From assembly GCA_945878845.1 (NCBI GenBank), contig CAMCUB010000018.1, forward strand, positions 1 to 63,827: DNA of 63,827 nt, in the 5' to 3' direction. Below, piece after piece: positions 18,173 through 26,896 of this stretch. The notes beneath the pieces were generated by a model. The model worked only from the letters and a program-made list of their open reading frames with translations, made no database searches and was not told where the DNA came from. This stretch comes from Erythrobacter sanguineus. GTDB lineage: Bacteria; Pseudomonadota; Alphaproteobacteria; Sphingomonadales; Sphingomonadaceae. The translations under genes were made by a program, and so were the position numbers. Position 1 is the stretch's first letter. Each line of letters starts with the position of its first letter.

Positions 18173-18435
18173 CCGGCGAGGGGGGACAAGGTGCCATCAT
18201 TGTCGGGCTTTCCCTCGGCATGCTCGTGCTGGGGGCCATGCTGTTCGGCGAACTCGGCATTTTGTCCGCTGTGATGGTCTGGCCGGTGCCGCTTGTCGGT
18301 GCGGCCGCCTTCGGACTCGCCGTGCGTCAGGGCGCGAGCCGCTGGTGGCTGGCGGCGATCCCGCTGCTTTTGCTGACGCTGATGCCTTTCGTGCTGCTGT
18401 GGTCGGCCTGCAAATTCGGCGGAGATTGCCTGTGA
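18169..18435 (+). CDS. small hydrophobic membrane protein
   Basis: An 88-residue product beginning at the GTG at 18169, which overlaps the oligopeptidase stop (GTGA). Two or three hydrophobic segments (AIIVGLSLGMLVLGAMLF, ILSAVMVWPVPLVGAAAFGL, WWLAAIPLLLLTLMPFVLLW) fill most of the sequence and it ends with a Cys pair (SACKFGGDCL). I do not recognise a family. Its stop overlaps the GTG of the thioesterase, so the three genes form one coupled operon. Confidence 0.6.
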   Translation: MTGEGGQGAIIVGLSLGMLVLGAMLFGELGILSAVMVWPVPLVGAAAFGLAVRQGASRWWLAAIPLLLLTLMPFVLLWSACKFGGDCL

Positions 18436-18824
18436 CCAACACCTTCACCCGCACCTATGTCGCGCTCCCCGAGCACATCGACGAGCTTGGCCACGTCAAC
18501 AACACCGTGTGGGTCCAGTGGATTCAGGACATGGCGACCGCCCACTGGGACGAAGTCGCGCGGCCAGAGGACCGGGCGGCGTTCTTCTGGGTCGTGGTGC
18601 GGCACGAGATTGATTACCGCGGCAATATCGGCCTCGGCGAAAGCGTGACCGCGACGACGTGGATCGAAGGCCCCGCGCAAGGGGCCAAGTCGCTGCGGCG
18701 GGTGGAGTTCACCGACGCCGCCGGCAAACGCCTCGTCAGCGCCGCGACCAGCTGGGCGATGCTCGACAAGGCGACCGGACGGCTGGCGCGGGTGCGGCCC
18801 GAGGTGCTCGAGCCGTTCTTGTAG
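18432..18824 (+). CDS. acyl-CoA thioesterase (hotdog, 4HBT)
   Basis: A 130-residue hotdog-fold thioesterase starting at the GTG at 18432 (overlap GTGA). The segment YVALPEHIDELGHVNNTVWVQWIQD is the 4HBT active-site region, with Asp in the DELGHVNN helix start; RHEIDYRGNIGLGESVTATTWIEG forms the central strands. It resembles FadM/YbgC-type enzymes that cleave acyl-CoA thioesters; chain length cannot be judged. It ends convergent with the GGDEF gene, separated by a short GCCACC-GCCA-GGTGGC hairpin at 18837-18856 or so. Confidence 0.88.
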   Translation: MTNTFTRTYVALPEHIDELGHVNNTVWVQWIQDMATAHWDEVARPEDRAAFFWVVVRHEIDYRGNIGLGESVTATTWIEGPAQGAKSLRRVEFTDAAGKRLVSAATSWAMLDKATGRLARVRPEVLEPFL

Positions 18825-18859
18825 ACGTTCTGCGCCACCGCCAGGTGGCCGAAAACAGA

Positions 18860-20602
18860 TTAAGCCGCCTGCTCTTCCTCCACCCGGCGGCCCTCGGGCG
18901 CAGAGCGGAACACCGTCAGGCGTTCGTAGCACAGCCGGTTGCGGCCGCTCGCCTTGGCTTCGTACATCAGCGCGTCGGCGCGGGCGTAGAATTCGGCGAA
19001 GACCATCTTGGAGGCATCGGCATCGGCAAGCATCACCACGCCCATGCTCGCGGTCACCGGCATGTCGAGCCCGGGCACTTCCTTGGCGATGCGCATCGGG
19101 ATCGCCTGCCGCAGCGCCTCGGCGCGTTCGAGCGGGCGGGGGCCGCGCAGCAGCACCACGAATTCCTCGCCGCCGAGGCGCACCGCCACCGCATCGCGGT
19201 CTCCGGAAGCGCGGATCGCGCTCGCGCAGGCGATCAGCGCCGCATCGCCGACCTGGTGGCCGTGGACGTCGTTGATCGTCTTGAACCGGTCGAGATCGAC
19301 CAGCGCGAAGGTGTCGAAGCCTTGCTTCAGCAGCTCGTCGAAGCGCGCCTCGATCGCGCGGCGGTTCATCAACCCGGTGAGCGAATCGCGCGCCGAGATT
19401 TGTTCGAGCATCTTCGCCTCGGTCAGCGCCGCATCGCGCTCGCGGCGCAGCGCAAGGAAGCGGTCGGCGATGGCGAGGCTGATCACCACCACCTCGATCC
19501 CGACCGCGACATAAAGCATCTGGTCGTGGCTCGAGGGGCCGACATGCGAGCCCAGCCCGCGCAGCAGACGCTCGACGGAGGCGATGATGATCGGCGCCCA
19601 GGCGATGGCGAGGAACCGCGCCGAGCGGCTGCCGCGTGCCATCGCCTCGATCACCGCCGCGCTGATCACGATGATCGCGGGCATGAAGGTGATGAAATAG
19701 CCGACATCGTCGAAGCGCTGGGCGGCATCGAGCTGCAGCGCGAAGAAGCCGGGCACGATCATCGTGAACCAGCCGGTCGTGATCGTGATCTGCCGCATCG
19801 TCCAGGATTGCGCGGCGCGCTCGAGGAAATTCGCCAGGAACAGCGCCGAAATCCCGACGCCGATCGCCCATGCCAGCGGGCCGACCACCGCCATCACCGC
19901 CACCGGCAGGGTGACGAATGCGGCGGCGAGCCCGCCCGCGGTCAGCACATAGGTCATCATCGCGGTGACCATCGCCGCGTGGAGCACCACGAAGCGTTCG
20001 CGCAGCACCACGTAAAAGCTGATGTCGAACAATAGCGGCAGCACCAGCATGCCCGCAACGAAGGCGAGCAGCATCATGTCGATCGGCGACCAGTCGGCCA
20101 GGCCCGGATCGCGGGTGACGCGCGCCTCGGTGAGCAGCGGCACCGAATGCGGCGCCTCGATCCGGGCGATGAGCGTGGTGGTCTCGGGCGTGATCTTGGG
20201 CAGCGGCAGCTGGAACACGGGGCCGGCGGCAAAGGGCTGGCCGTCGGCTTCGGTGAGCTTCAGGCTGCGCACCGCTCCGTCTGTGTCGATCGCATGGAAG
20301 GTAATCGACTTGAAGCGCGCGGTGCGGGAGAAGAAGTGGCGGGGGAGTTCGCCGTTCTGCCAGCTCGCCGCCTCGAAGCGCAGCCACACCGCGGGCACGT
20401 CCGAGCGCCAGCCGCTGTCGTCGCAGGTCCACCCGCCGCGCGGACGCATCGCGTCGAGCCCGGTCTTGAGACCGGTCGCCGTGTGACAGGCCGGGGCATG
20501 GGTCGCGACGCTATGGTTGTCAGCCAGTGCCGGCCTTGCAGCGAGCAACACCAGCATCACCGCGACCATGCCGAGCCGGGTAAGGAGGCGCAAGAAATCC
20601 AT
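18860..20602 (-). CDS. membrane diguanylate cyclase (7TMR-DISM-like sensor + GGDEF)
   Basis: About 580 residues from the ATG at 20602; a TTG at 20623 is less likely. A signal peptide (MVAVMLVLLAARPALA) leads to a ~150-residue periplasmic sensory region of the 7TMR-DISMED2 type with two Cys near residues 40-60. Seven hydrophobic helices follow (about residues 170-380), then a short coiled linker and a GGDEF domain with SLTGLMNRRA, DLDRFKTINDVHGHQVGD and the intact active site RLGGEEF. The RxxD product-inhibition site normally a few residues before GGEEF is missing, so feedback inhibition by c-di-GMP is probably lost. The periplasmic ligand is unknown. Confidence 0.9.
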   Translation of the reverse strand: MDFLRLLTRLGMVAVMLVLLAARPALADNHSVATHAPACHTATGLKTGLDAMRPRGGWTCDDSGWRSDVPAVWLRFEAASWQNGELPRHFFSRTARFKSITFHAIDTDGAVRSLKLTEADGQPFAAGPVFQLPLPKITPETTTLIARIEAPHSVPLLTEARVTRDPGLADWSPIDMMLLAFVAGMLVLPLLFDISFYVVLRERFVVLHAAMVTAMMTYVLTAGGLAAAFVTLPVAVMAVVGPLAWAIGVGISALFLANFLERAAQSWTMRQITITTGWFTMIVPGFFALQLDAAQRFDDVGYFITFMPAIIVISAAVIEAMARGSRSARFLAIAWAPIIIASVERLLRGLGSHVGPSSHDQMLYVAVGIEVVVISLAIADRFLALRRERDAALTEAKMLEQISARDSLTGLMNRRAIEARFDELLKQGFDTFALVDLDRFKTINDVHGHQVGDAALIACASAIRASGDRDAVAVRLGGEEFVVLLRGPRPLERAEALRQAIPMRIAKEVPGLDMPVTASMGVVMLADADASKMVFAEFYARADALMYEAKASGRNRLCYERLTVFRSAPEGRRVEEEQAA

Positions 20603-20811
20603 GCCCGCAGCCTTACTATGCAAGCTCTTACGATGCTGTTAAGCGATTTTGCTCCATTTTGGAGACATTTCCATTCCTTTTGAGGGGTTTGCCGAGGATG
20701 TGAAGGCGCGCCGGACCCTGCGGCTTGCGGGGGAGTAACGCACCTGTCACGAAAGGCCCCTAGCCCACCTTTCGCCAAACCTCGCGCTTCTGGCGCCGAT
20801 CGGGATCCATC

Positions 20812-21873
20812 ATGCCGCAATCCATCACCGCCCTCTGCAAGACCGGCGCCGCTCTGGCGCTTGCCGCCGTCACGCTTTCCGCCTGCGATGCGGGCGGCGG
20901 CGCGGGCGCGCAGTCGGTTCATGCGGTGGGCTCCTCGACGGTCTATCCCTTCGCCAAGCTGGTCGCCGAGAACTTCTCGCGCACATACCCCGACATGCGC
21001 TCGCCGCTGATCGAATCCACCGGGACGGGCAACGGCATCCAGCTGTTCTGTTCCGGCCTCGGCCCCAACACCCCCGACATGGTCAACGCCTCGCGCCGGA
21101 TGAAGCCGAGCGAATTCGACACCTGCGCCAGCAACAAGGTCGACGAGGTGATCGAATTGCAGGTCGGGCTCGACGGGATCGCCTTCGCCTCGGCCAAGGG
21201 CGGGATCACGCTGAACCTCTCGCCGCGCACGATCTACATGGCGCTCGCCGCCAAGCCTTTCGGCAAGCCGCAGACCGCCAAGACCTGGAAGGACGTCGAC
21301 CCGGCGCTGCCGGCCGAGCCGATCCTCGTCTACGGCCCGCCCAACACCTCGGGGACGCGCGATGCGCTGAAAGAGCTGGTTCTGGTGGTCGGCTGCGACA
21401 CTGATCCCGCGATGAAGGCGCTGAAGGAAAAGGACGAGGCGCTCCACGCCAAGACCTGCACCGAAATCCGCGATGACGGCGCCTATTCCGACCAGGGCGA
21501 GCAGGACAACCTGATCGTCAACAAGATCGTCGCCAACCCCAAGATCGTCGGCATCTTCGGCTATTCCTATCTCGAGGAAAACCTCGACAAGGTGCAGGAT
21601 CTGCCGATGAACGGCGTGCAGGCGACCTACGAGAATATTGCGAATTTCTCATACCCCGGCGCGCGCCCGCTCTACGTTTACGTCAAGAAGTCGCACATGC
21701 GCGCTATCCCCGGGCTTGAGGACTTCATGAAGGAGTGGGTCAAGAGTTGGGGCAAGGACGGTCCGCTCGCGCGCATCGGCATGGTCGCCATGCCCGCCGA
21801 GACGATGGCCGCCAATACCGCCAAGGTGCAGAACCTGACGATCCTCACCAAGGCCGAGCTCGAAGCAAAATAG
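20812..21873 (+). CDS. pstS: PstS-type phosphate-binding lipoprotein (first of two)
   Basis: A 353-residue PstS-like solute-binding protein. The leader ends in a lipobox (TLSAC), so the mature protein is probably anchored by a lipidated Cys. VGSSTVYPFAKLVAENF supplies the phosphate-contacting SST loop, and STGTGNGIQLFCSG, SRRMKPSEF and YGPPNTSGTRDALKEL the other binding-loop motifs. Four extra Cys (FCSG, TCAS, GCDT, TCTE) may form disulfides. No pstCAB or phoU lies nearby. A lone CTGTCAC half-site at about 20745 is the only hint of PhoB control. It is followed 42 bases later by a paralogue. Confidence 0.9.
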   Translation: MPQSITALCKTGAALALAAVTLSACDAGGGAGAQSVHAVGSSTVYPFAKLVAENFSRTYPDMRSPLIESTGTGNGIQLFCSGLGPNTPDMVNASRRMKPSEFDTCASNKVDEVIELQVGLDGIAFASAKGGITLNLSPRTIYMALAAKPFGKPQTAKTWKDVDPALPAEPILVYGPPNTSGTRDALKELVLVVGCDTDPAMKALKEKDEALHAKTCTEIRDDGAYSDQGEQDNLIVNKIVANPKIVGIFGYSYLEENLDKVQDLPMNGVQATYENIANFSYPGARPLYVYVKKSHMRAIPGLEDFMKEWVKSWGKDGPLARIGMVAMPAETMAANTAKVQNLTILTKAELEAK

Positions 21874-21915
21874 ACCCGCTTCTCCATGGACTCATGACCA
21901 CTAGGGGAGGGAATG

Positions 21916-22998
21916 ATGTCTGAAGCAAACGGGAATTCGCTGATGGGGCGCGGCGCCGCTGCCGTGCTGGGGCTGGCTGCCATGCTGGGCCTGTCGGGCT
22001 GCGGTGACAGCCCCGAGGATGCCGCCGCCAAGGCGATCAGCGTGGTCGGCTCCTCGACCGTCTATCCCTTCGCCAAGCAGGTCGCCGAGGATTTCGTCGC
22101 CGCCAACGAAGGCATGGCCTCGCCGCAGGTCGCCTCATCGGGCACCGCCGACGGGATCGCGGCCTTCTGCGCCGGGGTCGGGGCGACCACCCCCGACATC
22201 GTCAACGCCTCGCGCCGCATGACCCGCGAGGAATTCGCCGGGTGCGCCGCCAACGGCGTGAGCGAGATCATCGAGATCGAGGTCGGGCTGGACGGGATCG
22301 TCTTCGCTTCGGCCACCGATCGCGGGATCGACATCAAGCTGACCCGCGACAATGTCTACCGCGCGATCTCGAACAAGCCCTACGGCCGCGAGCAGACCGC
22401 CAAGACCTGGGCCGATGTCGACGCTGCCCTGCCCGCCACTCCGATCGTGGTCTATGGCCCCCCCGAAAGCTCGGGCACGCGCGAGGCGCTGCTCAACCTC
22501 GTTGTCGAGCCCGGTTGCCGCCAGAACGGCGCGATGGCCGCCTTCGAGAAGAGCGATAAGGAGCGCTTCCAGCGCGCTTGCCACGCGCTGCGCACCGACA
22601 GCGCCTTCAGCAGCCAGGGTGAGCAGGACGACCTGATCGTCCGCCGCGTCGCCTCCAACCCCGAGGCGATCGCGATCGTCGGCTATTCCTACCTCGCCAA
22701 GAACGCCAAGGCGGTGAAGCCGCTGGCGCTCGATGGCGTGTTGCCGAGCCCCGCGACCATCGCCGACGGCAGCTACGAGGCGAGCCGCCCGCTGTATATC
22801 TACGTCAAGAAGGCCAACCTGCCGGTCACCCCGGGCCTCGACAAGTTCCTTGCGGGGTGGGCGCAGAGCTGGGGCGCGGACGGCGCGCTCGCTAAGATCG
22901 GGCTGGTGCCGCTCCCCGCCGACCGTCAGGCGAAGGCTGCTGCTGCGATCCAGAACCAGACCGTGCTGACGGCCGCCGCGCTCGACACCGCTCCGTGA
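21916..22998 (+). CDS. pstS: PstS-type phosphate-binding lipoprotein (second of two)
   Basis: A ~360-residue paralogue of the preceding PstS. The start is one of two adjacent ATGs (21913, 21916) after AGGGGAGGG. Lipobox is GLSGC. The same binding motifs recur: VGSSTVYPFAKQVAEDF, SSGTADGIAAFCAG, SRRMTREEFAGC, YGPPESSGTREALLNL, SQGEQDDLIVRRV. Cys positions are shared with the upstream copy, so the pair arose by tandem duplication and has since diverged widely. Two binding proteins may differ in affinity or induction; the matching permease must be elsewhere. Confidence 0.9.
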   Translation: MSEANGNSLMGRGAAAVLGLAAMLGLSGCGDSPEDAAAKAISVVGSSTVYPFAKQVAEDFVAANEGMASPQVASSGTADGIAAFCAGVGATTPDIVNASRRMTREEFAGCAANGVSEIIEIEVGLDGIVFASATDRGIDIKLTRDNVYRAISNKPYGREQTAKTWADVDAALPATPIVVYGPPESSGTREALLNLVVEPGCRQNGAMAAFEKSDKERFQRACHALRTDSAFSSQGEQDDLIVRRVASNPEAIAIVGYSYLAKNAKAVKPLALDGVLPSPATIADGSYEASRPLYIYVKKANLPVTPGLDKFLAGWAQSWGADGALAKIGLVPLPADRQAKAAAAIQNQTVLTAAALDTAP

Positions 22999-23047
22999 GG
23001 GGCTGAAGTGTTTGCGGCATGGCGGGCGGGGGTCTAGGCTGCCCGCC

Positions 23048-24187
23048 ATGAGCGCGCGCAAATTCGCCGAATGGCATGCAGCCGGCCTAATCGACGCTGC
23101 GACGCGCGACCGGCTCGCCGCCTATGAAGCCGCCCACGCCCGCCCGCTGGTGCTGTGGGCGGTGTGGGGCATCGGCGCGCTCGCCATCGGGCTCGGCGTG
23201 GTGTCGGTGGTGGCGGCGAACTGGGAGGATATTCCGGGGCTTGTCCGCCTTGCCGTGCATCTGGCGCTGATCGGGGGCCTGCTGGGGCTGCTGTTCGCGC
23301 GCGAGGCGCAGTTGGCGGCCCGCTCGCCCTGGGCGGTCGAGGCGCTGGTGTTCATCACCGCTGCGCTCGGTCTCACCTTTTTCGGGCATCTGGGGCAGGT
23401 CTATCAGACCTCCTCGCCGCTGTGGCAGCCGCTCGCTTTGTGGCTCGCGCTGTTTGCGCCGCTGCTGCTGCTGACGGGACGCAGCTGGCCGACCGCGCTG
23501 GCGGTGATGGGCGGGGCGGCGTGGACGGCGTGGGAATATGTGTGGGCGAGCAGCCGATACGGAGTCGAGCCCGATCTCGGCTGGAGCATCTGGTTCGCCT
23601 TGGTGGTCGCGTTGCCGGTGCTGTTTGCCCCGCTTGCTGCGTGGCTCGGCGGGCGCAGCCAGCGTGAGGACTTCTGGGAACGGCTCGAGCAATTGGCGCT
23701 GGCCTATGCGGTGGCGGGCGGCTCGCTCGCCTGCGCCTTTGCAAGCTTCGGCGGGCTCAGCGGCCCTGACCATGCCCTTGCCAGCGTGCTGACCTGCGGC
23801 GCGGTGCTGGTCGCGGGTGGCATCGGAGTGCTGCTGGCGCGGCCGGGCGTCTCGGGGCAGATGGCGGGCGCCATTATTGCAGGCGCGGGTCTGGTCATGC
23901 CGCTGGCCTATGGGGCGGACGACACGACCATCCCCGCCGCGATCCTGTTCTTCGCGCTGTGGGCCGGGATCGGCGCAGCGGCGCTCACCGCGCAATGGCG
24001 CCGTGGGTTCCAACAGGCCGTCGGCGTGATCGCCCTGCGGCTCATCATCCTCAGCTTCGAGCTGGCGGGCGATCTCTTGATGAACGGCCTCGGGCTGATC
24101 CTTGCCGGGGTAATGATCCTCGGCGTGGCATGGGGTGCGGTGCGGGTGTCGAAGCGCTTTGCCCCGCGCGCGGAGAGTGCGGCATGA
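23048..24187 (+). CDS. DUF2157 multi-pass membrane protein
   Basis: About 379 residues from the ATG at 23048 (MSARKFAEWHAAGLID). A short cytosolic helix-rich N-terminus (AEWHAAGLIDAATRDRLAAYE) typical of DUF2157 precedes roughly ten hydrophobic helices. The block VVAANWEDIPGLVRL is the DUF2157 hallmark. The function is unknown in the family. It is paired with the next gene, whose ATG overlaps its stop (ATGA); DUF2157 and GDYXXLXY proteins are commonly adjacent and probably work together in the inner membrane. Confidence 0.85.
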   Translation: MSARKFAEWHAAGLIDAATRDRLAAYEAAHARPLVLWAVWGIGALAIGLGVVSVVAANWEDIPGLVRLAVHLALIGGLLGLLFAREAQLAARSPWAVEALVFITAALGLTFFGHLGQVYQTSSPLWQPLALWLALFAPLLLLTGRSWPTALAVMGGAAWTAWEYVWASSRYGVEPDLGWSIWFALVVALPVLFAPLAAWLGGRSQREDFWERLEQLALAYAVAGGSLACAFASFGGLSGPDHALASVLTCGAVLVAGGIGVLLARPGVSGQMAGAIIAGAGLVMPLAYGADDTTIPAAILFFALWAGIGAAALTAQWRRGFQQAVGVIALRLIILSFELAGDLLMNGLGLILAGVMILGVAWGAVRVSKRFAPRAESAA

Positions 24188-24759
24188 TCCGCTACGCCCG
24201 CCTCGCCGCCGCCGTCCTGCCGCTTCTTGGCCTCGGGGCGCTGTGGGCGCAGAGCGACCGCACCTACCACGCCGGCACCGAATGGGAGGTGCCGATCGAG
24301 GGCTACGACCCGCGCGATTATCTGCGCGGGCACTATGTCGAGTTCCGCTATGACTGGCCGCAGCTTGATTTCTGGGCCACTGGACCCGGCCCTGAGGCGC
24401 TGTGCATCGAGGGCACCGCGCCCCGGATCGCGCGCGTTACCCTGAGCAAGGCGGATGCCGCTTGCGCGCATCTCCTGAAGGCCGATCAAAGCCATGTCTA
24501 TGGCGACTCGCTCGGAAGCGGCCGCCTCTACATCGGGCAGAAGCGCGCCGAGGCCTTGCAGGAGCAATTGCGCAACCGCGACCAGCGCGGGATGGTGACG
24601 ATCCGCCAGCGCGAGGATGGGAGTTTCACGCCCATCAGCATCCGCTTCCGCCCGCTTACCCCCGCTGAGATCGCCGAGCGTGACGCGCCGGCGGGAGCCG
24701 CCCCGCTTTCGCCCTTCGATCCGCTCGCGCCTCCTGCGGTGATGGACAAACAGCTCTAG
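24184..24759 (+). CDS. GDYXXLXY-domain membrane-anchored protein
   Basis: A 191-residue protein with an N-terminal hydrophobic anchor (RLAAAVLPLLGLGALWAQS) followed by a periplasmic domain. The motif GYDPRDYLRGHYVEFRYDW matches the G-D-Y-x-x-L-x-Y family signature. Two Cys (LCIEGT, ACAHLL) could form a disulfide. Translationally coupled to the DUF2157 gene. It ends tail-to-tail with the ATP-grasp gene, the two stop codons sharing CTAG (24756-24759). No function is known. Confidence 0.82.
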   Translation: MIRYARLAAAVLPLLGLGALWAQSDRTYHAGTEWEVPIEGYDPRDYLRGHYVEFRYDWPQLDFWATGPGPEALCIEGTAPRIARVTLSKADAACAHLLKADQSHVYGDSLGSGRLYIGQKRAEALQEQLRNRDQRGMVTIRQREDGSFTPISIRFRPLTPAEIAERDAPAGAAPLSPFDPLAPPAVMDKQL

Positions 24760-25667
24760 CGGAAATCCTCGCCCGTCGCCGCGATCCGCGACTTGAGGCC
24801 CGCCTGACAGATGTTCTGGATCTCGATCCCCGGGTGGGCATTGACCTCGATTACCAGTGGGCCGTCGTTCACGTCGAGCACGATGTCCGCGCCGCAATAG
24901 CCGAGGCCCACCGCCGGACCACATCGCGAGGCGAGTTCCAGCACCCGCTTCCAGCCCGGAATCTCGAACCCGATCAGATTGACGCCGGTGTCGGGGTGGT
25001 GGGTGATCGGCGTGCCCTTGACCACCGCGCGGGTGATGCAGCCGGTCTCCATGTCGATCCCCGCCCCGATCGCACGCTGGTGGAGGTTGGCCTTGCCGTC
25101 GCTCTCGATGGTGGGCAGGCGCACCATCGCCATCAGCGGCGTGTAGTGGAGGCTGATGACGCGCAGGTCGGGTAGGCCCTCGGGCACGATCCGCGACAGC
25201 GCCGGGTCGGCGATGATCAGCGGCTCGATCAGCGCGGCGTCCTCGGCCGCCGAATCGCCCGAAAAGCCGCCGTCGACCACCTTCTGGATGTGGTGCATCA
25301 CCATGTCCTCGGGCAGGGCCGCGCCCGAGCCCTTGTACCAGGTGTTCCCCTCGCGCCGCACCGCGAGCAGGATGCCGTCCCCCTGCGAGCCGCGCGCGGG
25401 CTTGATCGCCCAAGCGTCGGGCATGTCGCGGCTGGGCTTGAAATCGGCGACCTGCTGGTGATCCTCAAGCACCGCCACCGTGCCGGTGCAGGAAATCCCC
25501 GCCGCCTCCAGCGCGCGCTTGGCTGCGACCTTGTCGCGCGCGCGTTCAATCGCGTGGCGCGGGTTGTATTTCTGGATCAGCGCATTGCGCATGTTGATGC
25601 CGAGGATTTCGCCCTCGATCAGCCCGCCCTCACCAAGGCCGAGCCAGCGGTTCAATAGTCCGAACAT
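24756..25667 (-). CDS. RimK-related ATP-grasp amino-acid ligase
   Basis: A 303-residue ATP-grasp enzyme of the alpha-L-glutamate-ligase-like group related to RimK. Seen motifs: NMRNALIQKYNPRHAIERARDKVAAKRAL at the N-terminus, AIKPARGSQGDGILLAV (ATP-binding glycine loop), LPDLRVISLHY, the KANLHQRAIGAGID segment, and the metal-binding LGYCGADIVLDVNDGPLVIEVNAHPGIEIQNI. It should form amide bonds between a carboxylate and an amino acid, but substrates are unknown. It follows the 7TM gene by one base and is the last gene of a three-gene operon with the 7TM protein and an outer-membrane barrel. Confidence 0.88.
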   Translation of the reverse strand: MFGLLNRWLGLGEGGLIEGEILGINMRNALIQKYNPRHAIERARDKVAAKRALEAAGISCTGTVAVLEDHQQVADFKPSRDMPDAWAIKPARGSQGDGILLAVRREGNTWYKGSGAALPEDMVMHHIQKVVDGGFSGDSAAEDAALIEPLIIADPALSRIVPEGLPDLRVISLHYTPLMAMVRLPTIESDGKANLHQRAIGAGIDMETGCITRAVVKGTPITHHPDTGVNLIGFEIPGWKRVLELASRCGPAVGLGYCGADIVLDVNDGPLVIEVNAHPGIEIQNICQAGLKSRIAATGEDFR

Positions 25668-25668
25668 G

Positions 25669-26895
25669 CTAGACGTCCTCGACCCTGCGGATCACCCAGG
25701 CATTGTGGATCGGGGGGCGCTGCTCGGGCCATTCTTCCGCCCACTCGGCCACGGCGCGCCCGCCGGACGCAACAAGGCGGGGCCTCGGACGGGGCCCGAT
25801 GTCCGGGACAGTCTGCGGCACCCGGCGCCGCGCGTCGGGCCTCAGTTCTGAGGGCGATCCGATCACCCACATGCCTTCGAGCGGCGGCGCCCGTCCGCCC
25901 AGCGCGGCGAGCACCATGCCGTGGCTGCGGTGGAGGGCTGTGAGTTGCGGCTTGCGATAGGCCACCCGCTCGGGCTGGCGTTCGGGCTCGGCTACCGTCT
26001 CGGGCTCGGGTTCAGGTTCAGGTTCGGGCACGCGGCGCGTGTCGGGCAGGCCCTGGCGGCGATCTTCCTCGATCCCTTCGGGCAGGGCCGCAGCCTCGGC
26101 CGCCGCGGCCTTCGCCCGCCGCCGCCGCTCGAGCCAGATCGGGGCGAAGCGCCCGATTTCCGACAGGCGCAGGCCGCGATACCGCCCGAGGATCGCAATC
26201 GCGATCGCGGTGGTCGCGGGCATCAGCAGCGGCGACCATTCGATCAGCGACAGCGCGAAGTCCGACACCATCACGAACTCGATCATCAGCGCCAGCACAA
26301 AGGTGTTGAGCGCCATCTTGGCGGCAGGCTTGGCGCCATCCTTGCCCCACTGCTTCCACCACCGCTCGACGCACAGCGCGCAGACGATGACGGGGAAAGC
26401 ATCGACCTGAAGCTGGGTGTCGAGCACCATCTGCAAGCCCACCAGCACCAGCACGATCAGCGAGATCAGCACGCCAAGGAAGCCCACGCGGGTCATGCGC
26501 AGCTTGAGCAGCGTGGGGGTGACGATCATCCCCACCAGCACCGAGGAACACAGCACCACCGGCCCCATCACCGGGCCGATCTGCAAGAAGGCGAGCGCGA
26601 TCAGCATCGGGGTGAACAGGCCGAAGGCCTTCAGCCCGATGAAACTCCGCGCCAACACCACCAGGAACGAGCCCAGCGGCAGCACCATCAGCATGTTCGA
26701 TGGCTTCAGCCCCCAGATCGCCTGCGAGGAAGCAACGCCGTCGAAGGAGGAGGGCAGCGCGAGGAAGGTCTCGGTATTGGCGACCCCGAGGCCGACCAGC
26801 ACGGCAAGCACCGCAGCGACCGCCAGCCCGATATAGAACGGGCGGCGGACTTGCGGTGTGGTGTTCGCCCAGATTTGGCCGACGCGGGCGATCAT
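25669..26895 (-). CDS. 7TM protein of the inactive-transglutaminase/ATP-grasp family, lacking the periplasmic domain
   Basis: A 408-residue inner-membrane protein. One N-terminal helix (FYIGLAVAAVLAVLVGLGVA) is followed by only about 35 periplasmic residues and then by the helical core of the 7TM_transglut family, with WGLKPSNMLMVLPLGS, RSFIGLKAFGLFTPMLIALAF and TPTLLKLRMTRVGFLGVL. Relatives usually carry a ~200-residue inactive transglutaminase domain in place of the short loop. The C-terminal ~150 residues are cytosolic, with a PEPEPEPEPE repeat and several tryptophans near the end (MWVIGSP, AEWAEEWPE). Genomic pairing with a RimK-like ligase is known for this family; its activity is not. 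Confidence 0.8.
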   Translation of the reverse strand: MIARVGQIWANTTPQVRRPFYIGLAVAAVLAVLVGLGVANTETFLALPSSFDGVASSQAIWGLKPSNMLMVLPLGSFLVVLARSFIGLKAFGLFTPMLIALAFLQIGPVMGPVVLCSSVLVGMIVTPTLLKLRMTRVGFLGVLISLIVLVLVGLQMVLDTQLQVDAFPVIVCALCVERWWKQWGKDGAKPAAKMALNTFVLALMIEFVMVSDFALSLIEWSPLLMPATTAIAIAILGRYRGLRLSEIGRFAPIWLERRRRAKAAAAEAAALPEGIEEDRRQGLPDTRRVPEPEPEPEPETVAEPERQPERVAYRKPQLTALHRSHGMVLAALGGRAPPLEGMWVIGSPSELRPDARRRVPQTVPDIGPRPRPRLVASGGRAVAEWAEEWPEQRPPIHNAWVIRRVEDV

Positions 26896-26896
26896 C

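Noticed and set aside
20739..20765. PhoB box upstream of the PstS genes
   Set aside because: Only one CTGTCAC half-site is present; the second half at the proper 11-base spacing (GGCCCCT) does not match.
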